Assembly (NCBI GenBank): GCA_029255685.2
Contig: CM055319.2
Coordinates: forward strand, 25,267,568 to 25,331,567
Length of the DNA stretch: 64,000 nt
From: Silene conica
Lineage: Eukaryota > Streptophyta > Magnoliopsida > Caryophyllales > Caryophyllaceae
Reading direction: 5' to 3'
Below, piece after piece: positions 11,803-23,154 of the stretch. Within the stretch, counting starts at the first letter, position 1, and each line of letters opens with the position of its first letter. The position numbers and the translations under genes were made by a program. The notes under the pieces are model-generated. The model did not search any database. It was not told the DNA's origin and saw only the letters and a program-made list of their open reading frames with translations.

Positions 11803-12750
11803 ATGTTTAAAAATTTTGTAGTCCTCGTATCAATATCAATCATGACTACTTCCACTACTACAAACTCTTCATGGTTACGTTCCTTCATGGATCGTTGTAA
11901 GCTAGAAAAGAATGGGGCAAACTTTGCCGATTGGGATGCCCAACTATTGTTGGCGGCAGAGGGAGACGGTAAGACCGAATTCCTCATTGAAGAATCACCT
12001 CCCGAACCTGCAGAAAATGCCACCGCCGCGGCAAGACGACCTTATGATACTTATCAGAAGGAGTCTGCGGCAATCAAAAATGTTTTGATCTTCTCGATGG
12101 AGCCAGAACTTCAAAGGAGTGCCATAAAGATTGGCACGGCCTATGAGATCTACTCCAGGCTTGTGACAATGTTCTCAAAGGCTTCGAGAATTGTCCAATA
12201 CGAGGCGGCATCGACTTTCTTTGATCTCAACCTTAGGGAGGGGCAAAAGGCTAGCCCACATGTGCTCAAGTTAATTGAGCATGTAGAAACCCTAAGGATG
12301 AATCAAGTGGACATTCCAAAGGAACTTGTGATTGACAGGATCCTCCACTCCTTGTCTAAGGTGAAAACTTATGTACAATTCCGGGTGAATTTCAACATGA
12401 GAAACCAAGACATCTCTCTCGATGAATTGCACAATATGATCGTGCAAGCTGAAAGGGATATGGGCCTAAATGTTAGTGCCCCTAAGGATGTGCTCAACAT
12501 TAATGTTAAGAGCAAAGGAAAGTTCAAAAGGAAGGGTAAGGCAAAGGGGAAGCAACCTTCCAAAGGTTCAAAGAAAGTGTCTTCTGAGGCAAGCACCTCC
12601 AATTCCAAGAAGAGCCCTCATCAAGGGGCCAAATGCTTTTACTGCAATGGCAAAGGACATTGGAAGAGGAACTGTTCCAAGTATCTCAGCGATCTCAAAG
12701 CTGGGAAGATTCTTCCAGTTGGTACGATAACTATCCCGATTTTATGTTAA
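11803..12750 (+). CDS. gag: Copia-type Gag of gag-only element, looks whole
   Basis: An uninterrupted 315-residue frame. Landmarks: SWLRSFMDRCKLEKNGANFADWDAQL near the N-terminus; KESAAIKNVLIFSMEPELQRS; ASRIVQYEAASTFFDLNLREGQKASPHVLKLIEHVE; and LVIDRILHSLSKVKTY. These fit the copia capsid domain (UBN2/gag-polypeptide type). A Lys-rich linker of repeated KGK follows, then a CCHC zinc knuckle (CFYCNGKGHWKRNC). It aligns along its length with the gag at 43092-44294, which shares AIKNVLI, ASRIVQYE/APRIVSYE and DRMLHSL. The start could be the methionine at 11842 (MTTSTTTNSS), which would match family length better. Gag would assemble particles packaging this element's RNA if a partner supplies RT and integrase. 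Confidence 0.92.
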   Translation: MFKNFVVLVSISIMTTSTTTNSSWLRSFMDRCKLEKNGANFADWDAQLLLAAEGDGKTEFLIEESPPEPAENATAAARRPYDTYQKESAAIKNVLIFSMEPELQRSAIKIGTAYEIYSRLVTMFSKASRIVQYEAASTFFDLNLREGQKASPHVLKLIEHVETLRMNQVDIPKELVIDRILHSLSKVKTYVQFRVNFNMRNQDISLDELHNMIVQAERDMGLNVSAPKDVLNINVKSKGKFKRKGKAKGKQPSKGSKKVSSEASTSNSKKSPHQGAKCFYCNGKGHWKRNCSKYLSDLKAGKILPVGTITIPILC

Positions 12751-13506
12751 TCTCAACTAATGTATTATGATACAAGTTGTGATATGAATGCTCTTCTTAC
12801 TTGAATTAGGGCATGAAAGCAAAGATAAGGGAAAAGAAAAACAAGCTTAATGGATCAAAGGGAACTAAGAGTAGCTCCGCTCGGGATGATCAAGGAGCTT
12901 TGTTTTTCTCTTATTTAGCTAGCATTTCAAGTGTTGTGTGAACAATTTAGAACCTATGTTTATTTCCTTGTTGGACGAGGAAAAGGGGATCCTTGAACAA
13001 ATTGTTGTACTTTGGATAATATAGTGACTTGGTTTTCAACCCAAGTCACTATCGGTTTTATTATTATGTTCATGTTTAGTTTAACATACACTTGCAAATC
13101 TTAAACATAAAATAGAATTGATTATGACATTTCAATGTATGACCATTGAAACCGAATTGGTATAGGATACCCAATTCAAATCAAATCAAAATCAAATTAA
13201 GTTTAGAACTCAATTAAAAGAAAAAGTTATCAACCATCCAAAACTATCTAAGCCTTAAATCGAATAATTTCTGTAATAAACCATAAGGATACACAAACCA
13301 ACATCAAAGTCATTGCTTGTGGCCTTAGTGGCTATCTTTGGTGATAAAATGGGATTATTATTACAAAGATAGAGTGGGAGAAATTTGAAAAGCCACAAAT
13401 AGCATATGATTTTGACAAGCACAATGGATGTGATCTATTAGTGAATAGTAGGATTTATTGTGTTTTGGTTATGTGAAAGACAAGAAGGAAGATTAAGTTG
13501 TGGATG

Positions 13507-13554
13507 GGATCTACGATTTAAGAAAATCTGGGATCTACGATTTAAGAAAATCTA
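13507..13554. repeat. Direct repeat, two ~24-bp units
   Basis: GGGATCTACGATTTAAGAAA with a following AATCT occurs twice in tandem within the gag-only element; related GATCTACG words continue to about 13660. Confidence 0.8.
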
Positions 13555-13975
13555 CACCTTATGGTTGTAAAAGGTAGATTAGGCTATGGATAAGATTCTA
13601 CGCCTTATCATCCCAAAAGTTGTGGATAAGCCTAAAAGTTGTAGATAAGATCTACGGTCTGGTAAAAATCTACGCCTTATATCCCAACGGCCCCGGCCCT
13701 GGAGGATACTTCAAAGATAAATTCTTGAAGTTTGAAAGGAAAAATTCTATACATGGATAAGATCCATGATATAGTCCTCGTACAGTACAAGATAAGATAA
13801 ATGTGGGGAACTGAAAGTTCCCACACACAGAAATTGTACACCATAAGAAAAGACTCTTATAGAAACTACGGGAGGACACTCGAAGAAAATTATTCAAGAG
13901 ATTTTGCAAAGGCTCAAGAAGGGGTTCTTGGATTCAGATGGTGATCTAAATATGCCAATGCAAATTCTAAAATCC

Positions 13976-14105
13976 ATGAAATTTATAAGATATACATGCT
14001 AATAAATGAGATTTGTTGAGAGAAGCATAAGCTGACATTTGGATGTCTGCATTTATAAGATATACATGCTAATAAATGAGATTTATTAAGAGAAGCATGG
14101 GTTGA
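13976..14105. repeat. Direct repeat, two ~65-70-bp units
   Basis: A unit starting ATTTATAAGATATACATGCT and ending near AGAAGCATRRGYTGACATWTGGATG occurs twice in tandem with a few substitutions, a local duplication in the pol-less region. Confidence 0.8.
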
Positions 14106-15990
14106 CATATGGATGCCAACAGTCTACAAAGTTAAGGGTAACTTTGTTGAAAGTAGTAAGGTGATTCATTGAGAATGAATTCAGTAAACTCAATAACCGC
14201 TTTTCAAAAGGGTATTTGAAAAGGATGTGACTATTAGCACATATGGTTGAAGTCCCAACCATTTCAATTCATTGAATGTTAAGGAACATTGAATTGAGTG
14301 GGAGCTTTATGATTTACGGTTAAATGAAAAGTTCAGTGGGAGTTCTCGCTCCAGGATTTGAAGCTATTGAGTCATGGGTATGACTTCAGGATCTTCAGAA
14401 TCAAGCAAGAACAAGAGTTTAGTGGGAGTAAACGTTATCTAAAACAACTCATTGCTCGTTTGGAATGAAGCATTGATACTCATGAAAGGTACACGAGTTT
14501 TTGGTTCTAGATGACATATTGATATGAATTAAATCTAATTGAACATAGGATGTTTAGTTGAGATTATAAGAGACATCTTGATGTTAGTATTAAGGTTGTT
14601 CATGGAGATGAAGATAGTATAACCATGATGGGATCATGGAAATTTATCGAACCTTAAGTACTATTGTTTGCACGTTTAAATCACTAATGTTTCCGCCATT
14701 AGTATGATCGTGTAAAGTGGATGCGCACCGCTTACAGGACAACCCGTAGGGCAGGTTTTAAATCAATGATTAAACCTTGATCAATTGTCAAAGTATTCTC
14801 CAATGAAGATAAAAGACAAATTCAAGATCTTGGAAGATAACTTAGTCGTATGGTAAAAGGTTTGCAACGACTCAAGTTCCAAGAAACCAAGCAAAGATTT
14901 GAGATAATCTTTGGCTTACATTCATTGACTATGCATCTCAATGACTTGTATTTTAACTACATGGTCATCACAAGATTCTACAAAATGTGTAAGTTCATAA
15001 ATTATGTAAAGGCATTACTGTGGCTGGGAGTTACACAATGCACATAATCTTATTCGCTAGTCATGAGAATGACTTGTCTCTTTCAGAGGAAAGATCAATG
15101 TATGGATATGATCCGCAAAGTGAACGATCGCACGAACCGTGGTAAACCTGGTTTACTCAAAATGAAGATAATTACAATTTTAAGGGATGTAAACGAGAGA
15201 CCCTAAAGCTGATTGTAAATTAAATGGTGTTCAAAGGTTGACCACTTGGATGGTGTAATCCACTCATTGTTTGAGTTATTTATAACTCACGAAAGGTCAA
15301 GTAAAATTCAAATGGGATGGTAAGACCATATTGAACCCCATTAAAGTGAATTGAATTATCATGACCTCGCCCCCAGTTGCTTAAGTGAGGTGACATCTCA
15401 ATGCAACCGGATGTGTGATGCGATTGATGGCGAGTTCAATTGCCATAGAGTCATACGGGATGACTAATCGATCACCTAGGCATAGACATGTTAAGATACA
15501 TTTGCCGGGCTAATGACCGCTGATAGAGCTCTGGCGTACTCTTATTAAAAGACTGCCTGGTCGTGGCGGGAGCATCTATCGTGTTTCACATGAGTCAGTT
15601 CTTGGACTAATGACTGTTCTCTGAGGTGGCATAGTTTTCAGATTAACTTTGATTTATGTCCTAACACCTTCGTAACTGGGGTTTATAAGGACATATTTTG
15701 GGTTGTGATGGACTATGGCCAGCCGGAAGGAATAAGTCGATTAGGAATTGTCCACCCCTTGTCAGGGTTGAGAAATATCTCTAGGCCACTCGAGGAGAAT
15801 AATAACTAGAAATGCGTGGCCACGCTCGGAAGGTATCTATGGTAGATAATTCCGGTCAGTAGTTATAAACTCCAGATCGAGATAAACCACTCTAGATTTT
15901 AATCAATTGCCGGCACGACCTGAGAGGACGCCATGCATTGAGTGGGAGATAGTAATAGGGCAAGAGAATTGGTAACACACACTTGTCTCG

Positions 15991-16004
15991 GACAAGTGGG
16001 AGAT
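15991..16004 (+). other. Polypurine tract
   Basis: GACAAGTGGGAGAT directly before the 3' LTR. The copia element at 38406-47026 has the same tract in its own orientation (GGACAAGTGGGAGAT, plus-strand 39404-39418). Confidence 0.85.
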
Positions 16005-17312
16005 TGTTGGAGGAAGTGTCCTCGACAATAGTGTGTTGACGTAATTAAAACTCATTTGAAATGAAACACAACTGGGAGTGTTACTCTTTTAAAGTCAACT
16101 GATCAACATTTATCGATAATGATTGGCTGTCTAGAGTTTGACATTATCGTCATATGATGGTGGTGATCAGTTGATCCCTTAAGGTCATATCTTTAGGGAA
16201 TTCCGTCTCAATGGAATAATTAATTAATATTGTATTGGATACAAATTAATTAATAACTAGAAATTTTGGAAATAATTTTATATGACGAATATTTCTATAA
16301 TGGGATTATAATAATAATTAAAGTCAAAGTAATAAAGTTGTTTTATTACTCGGTTTTTATTTATTCGTTTAAGAAACGATTAAATTGAGAATGAACACGG
16401 TTGATCATAAAATTACAAAGAGTTGTAATTAAATTATGACATTACATTTTTGTACAATAATAATTTCGAAATATTGGAATAATTATTTAAATGTAATAAA
16501 TTTGTAAATTATGAATTTTAATAGTTAAAATTGCACAATTAACAAATTGAGTCATGTGTTATGGAACATATGTGACATGTTACAAATAACACAATTGACA
16601 AAGATAAAATGGGTCCATTTTTGGACCTCATTTGGACCGTGTAACATGTAGTGTGCATGTGAGTTTTTGGTGTGTGTAAGTGTATAAAGGTTGAGTGTAA
16701 GGCAAAATGAAGGTGTAAGGAATATCTTATGCATTTGTGTAAGTGTAAGAAGGCCATGCATTGGCTCTCCTTGGGAGCCTTGGCCGGCCATGATGCTTGC
16801 TCAAGCAAGCTCATGTGCTTATATAAGGCACACCTTATTCATACAACATAAAATATATTTTTGGCTAAGTGTTGTGTGCATGCTTACTCTCTCATTCTAC
16901 AAAGCACTTACATACTACAACCTCATTCTAACAACTCCTTAGTTAAAAATAGTTTTTACTAAGGAAATAATTATTTCCATTACTAAATAATATTAAGGGT
17001 AATATTATTAATATTTCTAGTATACTTATACTAATTTTCTAGTAACAAAATTAGTATTAGTTTGAGATCGGGTCCTTGATACGCACCTTTAGGAGACGAT
17101 TTTTGTTAGATCGTTACAAGAGGATTTCGGTATTGAAGACTCAAGTAATAGGTGATTATTGAGTATAAACCTTCTAAAACCAATGTAAGGACAATCTCAT
17201 CTTATGATATCATCTTGCATGCATAAGATCCATTTAAGTTTTTATGACTAAACTTAAAGAAACAAAACTCATATTAGATTTGAGTATAAAATGTGGAACT
17301 CAGTTTCCAACA
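16005..17312 (+). repeat. 3' LTR of gag-only element
   Basis: Copy of 8037-9344, same 1308-bp length, one substitution seen by eye. Followed by the GGGTC duplication at 17313-17317. Confidence 0.97.
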
Positions 17313-17438
17313 GGGTCATCATGTTCTTCCACAAGCTATAGTTCTTTCCATCGAAGATAGGACACTTAAGGTGTTTTGAATCCATTGGAAATCAATAGAA
17401 GGATCAATCTCAAGCTGTAAGGCTTTCAAGAGCACGAG
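17313..17438 (-). pseudogene. gag: Sirevirus gag start and short leader
   Basis: The minus strand from 17385 reads MDSKHLKCPIFDGKNYSLWK, the standard opening of copia gags (PxFDGxNYxxW), and runs about 22-24 codons to the nested element's target-site copy. The leader between primer site and this ATG is only about 53 bases, short as usual in Sireviruses. Confidence 0.8.
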
Positions 17439-17450
17439 GCTCTGATACCA
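17439..17450 (-). other. Sirevirus primer binding site (initiator Met tRNA)
   Basis: GCTCTGATACCA on the plus strand, i.e. TGGTATCAGAGC read in the element's direction, two bases from the LTR edge at 17453. Confidence 0.93.
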
Positions 17451-17452
17451 AT

Positions 17453-18979
17453 TGAAGAGTCTATTGACCTAGATATACTCAAGAAGGGGGTGGGTGGGGG
17501 GGGGGGGGGGTTGAATTGAGTATGCCAACTTTTTCGATTCTTCTTCGATGTTGGTTGTTGAGACGAAGTAATAGCAAGTAACTAGTAAGAACGATAAAGT
17601 AAAGGAGACACGATCTTTTGAAGTGGTTCAGTTTCACAAATCGAAACCTACGTCCACTATTCTCGATTAATAAAATTAGTACCTTCTCCGGATTACAATT
17701 TTATCAACCCAACTCATACAACTTTGATGTTAGTTGTAACTCAATCTAGATACCGTAAAATATCTAGTTACGACAAGTACCGTGAAATACTTGCTTATAA
17801 TGAGTACCGCTAAATACTCGAATCTATCTTAAGTAAGTAAGATAAACTTTCAACAACTTCTTGTATTTGACGATCTTGAATGTATGAAAATCTTCTTCAG
17901 TGTTTGTAGTCTTGATTACGAGATTTGACAATGATTGGCACGGAAAACTAAACGTGTGAGAGACTACGTTCGTTTGATTTTCTCGATTTGCGTGAGGCTT
18001 GGTTTTCGTGAGTATTTAGGCGTCTGACAATAAGAACATATATATACTAATTTAGATCTAGGTTAAATCCTAGATAGTTTAGAAATATTACTTTATCTAT
18101 AATACTAATTCTAGGTAATATTTAAAACTTAATCTTATATGAATTAGGAAAGGACTCTAATAAGATAATACTAATTTAAGACATAAGATAATATTTCCAC
18201 AATCCTATTTGATTTAGGAAACATCTTATACCATAAAATATAGAATCCTACTTTGAATGAAATCCTAATTCTTGTCAATAGTATAATAAATTATATTTTT
18301 AATCAAATCCTAGTCAATCTTTAAGAATATTAAATAAACAAGTTTATTTATTTAATTAACTAAAAAGATAATATGAAACGTATTAGGATTCGTATAAAGA
18401 AACGTGATACACGCTTCCGTATACACGACTCCCAACGCCCATAACACGTTCTTCGAGACATGTTCTACGAAGTACGTTTCTCTAGGAATTTGAATTTTGA
18501 CATAACGGTTAAAATAAAATCCTTAGTTTATTAGAATTAATATTTACCTCATAAGATAAATATTTTAATTCTTGTCAACTAATGACTATTTCTATTTTAA
18601 AACCGTTTATAAGATTACCAAATTAATATATAATAATATATTAATAGCACGCATAAATCTTCATGCTTTGTTTTGTTTCACGCAAATCTCATTTCTTCAA
18701 TAGTTATAGGCATGATCTACAACTTAAGAACTCTTGATTATTGTAATAAAACTTGTGTCTTGCGAATCTTCAAAAGATTTGACAATTACTATGAACTTGA
18801 TCTTTCTTCAATCTTTGATTGAGTTTATACTTTATTCAACTACGATCTTCGTTCTATAATAACTGTACACTTAAACGCACGATTACACGCATATGCATAT
18901 AAAACATAATCACCTAGACTTGTCATTATTAAAACATAAAACAATATATTAATCATATAGAATATATTACTCAACAACA
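17453..18979 (-). repeat. Sirevirus 5' LTR
   Basis: In the element's direction it ends GGTCAATAGACTCTTCA at 17453. It includes a long G-run (about 17487-17510 on the plus strand, GGGTTGAATTGAGTATGCC after it), typical of Sirevirus LTRs. The upper edge is placed at the CAACAACA near 18979 because the minus-strand sequence there reads TGTTGTTGAG, then a TTTTAATAATGACAAGTC-type stretch familiar from Sirevirus U3 starts. The exact edge is uncertain by some tens of bases. The part from 18464 upward is repeated at 56243-56759. Confidence 0.7.
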
Positions 18980-19619
18980 CATATATATACTGTTAAAGTG
19001 CACAAGACGCACAATGTTTTCGAAATCAAACTACATACATTACTAATAGCTACGGCTAGAGGTAAAGAAAATAGTTTGCCCACAAGTCCCGAACCTCATC
19101 AAGTTCTTCTTGTGAATATGGAGTTGTGTCATGAAAAACCTGTCAATAATGCACATAACGGGTTGTTTATAATACGTACGCACCACACTATTACACGAGC
19201 TGAAGTTCAAATTCGAGCACGTAGGATGTCGCATAATATTACCTCATCGATAGCTGCCGTAGCAATAGAACGAGTGACGGTCTGCAGCATGTACCTCATG
19301 ATTTATTACCCGCATTCTGAGTATTTCAGTGAACATTATTAGGCAATTCTGGGTAATTTCTAGGTATTGACTAAAACATGTGGAAAACAGAAACCAATAA
19401 ATGATCAGACCATTCTTACCTTGATTTTCAGCCATTGCGGGGGTTGAGTACTCTTTCTTGTCCCGGCATTGTAGCCGTATACTCGTACAACTCTATATTG
19501 TACAACATACATCAAACATAGACCAGACATATACACACAGATACTTACAAATGGTACATCAGTTTTTGCATTAGTACATGCACAACATATACACATCATA
19601 AAGACATCTGATCTAATTA

Positions 19620-19945
19620 GTTTCCGCAAAAGGACAGGCAGACACATGCAGACATACGCGGCCAGATGCAGACATACGCGGCCAGACATCCCCACACAAA
19701 CTTAACTTGTACATCAGTTTCTGCATTAGTACAGGAACAGGCAGACACAGGCAGGCACAGGCAGACACATGAACAGGCAGACACAGGAAGACACAGGTAG
19801 ACACAGGCAGGCACAGGAACAGGCAGACACAGGCAGGCACATGCAGACACACGCAGACGTACGCACGCAGACAGACATACACACATAAACATACGCCGAC
19901 AGACATACACAAACATACGCACGCAGATAAACATACACACACAGA
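19620..19945. repeat. Minisatellite of ~10-12-bp units (GGCAGACACA), copy A
   Basis: Imperfect tandem units of the type GGCAGACACA, GGCAGGCACA and CGCAGACATA fill an intron between the Ulp1-like exons of the CACTA second gene. They create low-complexity open frames rich in Cys/Val/Leu that I do not consider genes. Copy B (57414-57735) has a different unit composition and is shorter by about ten bases. Confidence 0.85.
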
Positions 19946-22664
19946 CAGATACACTTAACTTGTAGTAAAAAAAAAATAGTAACAAATAAGTTTAACTTAC
20001 GTGTTAATGAAAGTTCGCAACTTTGAAGGCACAGTATTTCCCGTTGAATCGAACCAATATATTTGATTACGCTCAACAATGTCAATTACAAGGAGAATCC
20101 AGTGATCCCTGTAAACAAGTTGTTCATAATAATATACAAAAATCAAACTCTTGGCATATATTTTAATTTGAGTACTTACTTAGCATAATAGGGAGCGATG
20201 TAAATTTTGGCCTTCAAGTCTTTCATCCTTGTAGAAATATCCGTTGTTGCTTGTTGTGATTCATGGCCTAATAGTGAAGTCAGTTCCGGACAAATGAAGC
20301 CATATGTTTTGGTGTCACAGATGGTACTCAAGTACCTATTACAATAAACGTACAAGTATATATAAGCAGGATGTAAATCTTGTCAATTACTTCAAACTAG
20401 GATCCGGATTCAATACTCACCCAAGAAAAGTCTGAATGACTTGAAGGGAGAGTTTTCCCATGTTTAAAAGTGCTGTAATGTCGTCCTTTAAAAGGCGTAT
20501 TTTCGCTTCGATCCTAGGACATTCTCGCTCAAATACACATCTGTTACCTGAGTACTGCCCATCACACTAACGACCCTGGACATTAAGCATCTTGAATCAA
20601 CGTTTTGGTGCAAAAGTGTTTTCAGAGTATTGTTTGATCTGGCCACTGAATCATTTGTTTTATTACTTCTACCACTTTCTACGTTGTCGTTATTAGGACT
20701 CTCAATTGTCTTGCGCTTCTTGCATTTCATGTTCGCGGCGGACTTTTCCCCTGTCTCTAACTCACGCTTTTTCTGAGGTTCCTGCATAAAAAAGGTTCAT
20801 CAGATGGGTTCATGCATAAAAAAAGGTTCATCTTATTTGGAGTTTCATACCTTCAAGCAGCGCAAACTGATTAGATTTTTCGGCCAAACAACAAATGAAC
20901 CCGTTGCATCACTAACAGTAGCAAACTCATCAGTAGGTATAGGTAATGGTGTGTCATCCATACCTTCCATGATAACGTAAACGCATACTCTTAACGTATC
21001 TGCTGGTAGTGGTTGACCGTGACATACTGATGCCTGAGTTGTAGTCTTGAATACTCGTCCAAGTGCCACCTTCTTCAAATCAGTATCTTGCACAACTAAC
21101 TCGCATTCTAAACCCTAACGAATAACAAAAAAGCAGCATTACACACACTCCTTATCAGTAAAAATAATCTTATAGACTTGTAATTTATTTACTTGCTCAG
21201 GTATCTCATCAAATGGGTCAGAAATATGATGATTATCAAGCCCATTGTTGCAATTCTTCTCAACCTCAGCAACTTTTTCATTATGAACAGAATAACTGAC
21301 ATTCTCATTTCTCCGTTTCTCCGCCATCAGTTCCATATCTCTATAAACCTCTGTCCTAACCTTTTCTGTGATCTGCTGGGTAAGTTTCTCCAAAAAATCC
21401 TGTGAAAGTACTCCCTCACTTTTTCCAGCTTCATGATTCTTCCTCTTGCCAAAGTACTGCCTATGCCCCACTCGACCCCCAACACCTCTTACACGACCGT
21501 AATGTTCATCAGTTCCTAGTGCCTTTATTAATTCATCAACTTTTTCGCTGGGTACAAATGCTCTTTTCACAACCATTTCCTTCATCAAATTCTATATGAA
21601 ATTTTGTTAGCAACAACAATAAACTTCAGGCAGTATATATATAAATATGATTAGTTAGATGTGATAATCAGAAAGTGATAGTACTCACAATGTCTTCAAT
21701 TTTCTTTTTAGTCTCCAAATTTAGACATTCTCCATTTTTGCCTACTTTGCCCTCTATCCATAAATCACCTCGTCTTATCTCCGTTACGGTTTCACTAGCT
21801 TCTCCCGATGGGTCGTCGTTGCCCTTCTCTTTTTCGCTTTCTTTCTGTTTCAGTTTTTGTTCCAAGATCTGTCTTGTTTTCCGGTATCCTCCACGAGACA
21901 TTCTGTGGGGGTACTTGTTCTTCATCTGCCTCTCAGCAGCTGTCTTACTGACAGCCTGAAAATTAAAGGTCAGTAATTAATAGTGAGTACTTAAGATCAT
22001 TTTATATTGGTTCTTTAAAAACTAAAATATATGTACAGTAAATGTTAACTACGTATACTCACTTCAATATCTGGTGTCATACGCGACTCTTTAAACCTCT
22101 TCCATACCTCAGATTTTAGGTAAGTATACTTCTTCAACGGATCAGTCTCAACAGGCAGTTTTCGACCTTTACCGGGTTTTCTGTACACGTACAACGAAGT
22201 CAGCTTTGACTTAAAGTTCGCCCATGTAGTATTTGCAATGCTGAGAACTTGCTTCTTCTTTGATTGTGGAACGTCAAAAATCGTCTACAAGCAAATAGGA
22301 AATCGTAAATAATTATCACAACGGCCAGTCAGTTTTTATAAGTATTTGTAGAAATACAAGGAGGCAGTTTTTATAGACTGATCTTACCAAAACATCATCC
22401 CAAATCTTCGCCTTCAGATCCTCTCCAACATCCTTCCATGTAGGAATATCAATTGGCACTTTCGCGCGTGCAAGTAGACCAACATAGCTCGTGTACTTAG
22501 CACCATTCTTTCCAATTGGCTGACCATCACTATCAAAATCTACTGTCAGCTTCGTACCTTAATCACGTAACACTGTCAAGTGCTTCATAAGCACTACGGT
22601 TTTGCTCTTTCTGTCAACAGCTGAAGTAGCTGAAGTAGATGGTACCACTACTACAAAATTCATA

Positions 22665-22910
22665 ATAGACATCGGAGTTTTTCATTAATATGCATCAGAT
22701 ATACAACTGATGCATAGTTGACACATGTATATTCTTTAAGCTTTATACATCAGTCTTAAGTCTGATGTCTATTCAAAAATAGACATCAGTTGAAATTTTA
22801 TCCGATGCCTATTCCATAAATATGCATCAGACTTTTTCTAAAACCGATGTCTATTGTATAAATAGACATCAGTTTTTTGTAAAGTCCGATGTATATTGTT
22901 TTATTTTTTT
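22665..22910. repeat. Left subterminal repeats of small CACTA (AGACATCAG family)
   Basis: Words of the type TAGACATCAG, TGCATCAG and their complements (CTGATGTCTA, CCGATGTCTATT) recur about ten times in both orientations. Dense subterminal repeats are where CACTA transposase binds in En/Spm. Confidence 0.85.
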
Positions 22911-23043
22911 TCAAAAAAAAAAATAGATTTACTAGCGAATGACTTGCATTCCTTTCCTATGTAACCCAAAAAAACAAATACAAAAAACCATTATCCAAAA
23001 TCAATAACCAAATACAACTTCCATATCTACAAAGTGCAAAGTG

Positions 23044-23154
<111 letters not shown>

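Larger units (their letters stand above)
12751..15990 (+). other. Non-coding internal region of gag-only element with faint pol traces
   Basis: About 3.2 kb where pol would normally lie. No long reading frame. A small patch near 14507-14530 translates to a weak VLDDILI-like string, which may be a vestige of an RT box; this is suggestive only. From about 15700 the sequence resembles the 3' non-coding part of the copia at 38406-47026 (shared GGCCACTCGAGGAG and CATTGAGTGGGAGA). Nothing else is recognisable. Confidence 0.6.
8037..17312 (+). mobile_element. Gag-only (TR-GAG-like) Ty1/copia-derived LTR retrotransposon
   Basis: A 9276-bp element with two 1308-bp LTRs, an initiator-Met primer site, a purine-rich tract and a 5-bp target-site duplication. 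It encodes one gag ORF (11803-12750) and no recognisable integrase, RT or RNase H reading frame. The LTRs differ at one position by eye (near 8511 against 16479), so insertion is very recent. Such elements are known in plants as TR-GAG and need polymerase supplied in trans. Its U3, leader, gag, 3' non-coding region and polypurine tract all resemble the autonomous-type copia at 38406-47026, its probable helper lineage. It is inserted antisense in the Sirevirus gag. Confidence 0.93.
1..18979 (-). mobile_element. Sirevirus-like Ty1/copia retrotransposon with env-like region, 3' LTR outside window
   Basis: Read on the minus strand: 5' LTR (17453 to about 18979), initiator-Met primer site, long gag with zinc knuckle and coiled coil, integrase-RT-RNase H pol, and an extra env-like reading region downstream of pol. 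This order, the very long gag and the env-like ORF after RNase H are known marks of the Sirevirus (SIRE/Maximus) lineage. A second LTR retrotransposon (8037-17312) sits in its gag. The 3' LTR is not in the window, so neither target-site duplication nor LTR age can be read. The coding parts look broken in roughly four places besides the insertion. It lies inside a CACTA transposon whose sequence resumes near 18980. Confidence 0.85.

Noticed and set aside
18464-18979. CACTA 3' end sequence instead of Sirevirus LTR
   Set aside because: In the minus direction it reads like a Sirevirus U3 start and joins the PBS-side LTR without a boundary; still the less certain of the element edges.
19613-20085. 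Cys/Val/Leu-rich open frames that look like a repeat protein (also 57185-57875)
   Set aside because: Frames run through an intronic minisatellite in all three minus frames, with no start context or conserved domain.
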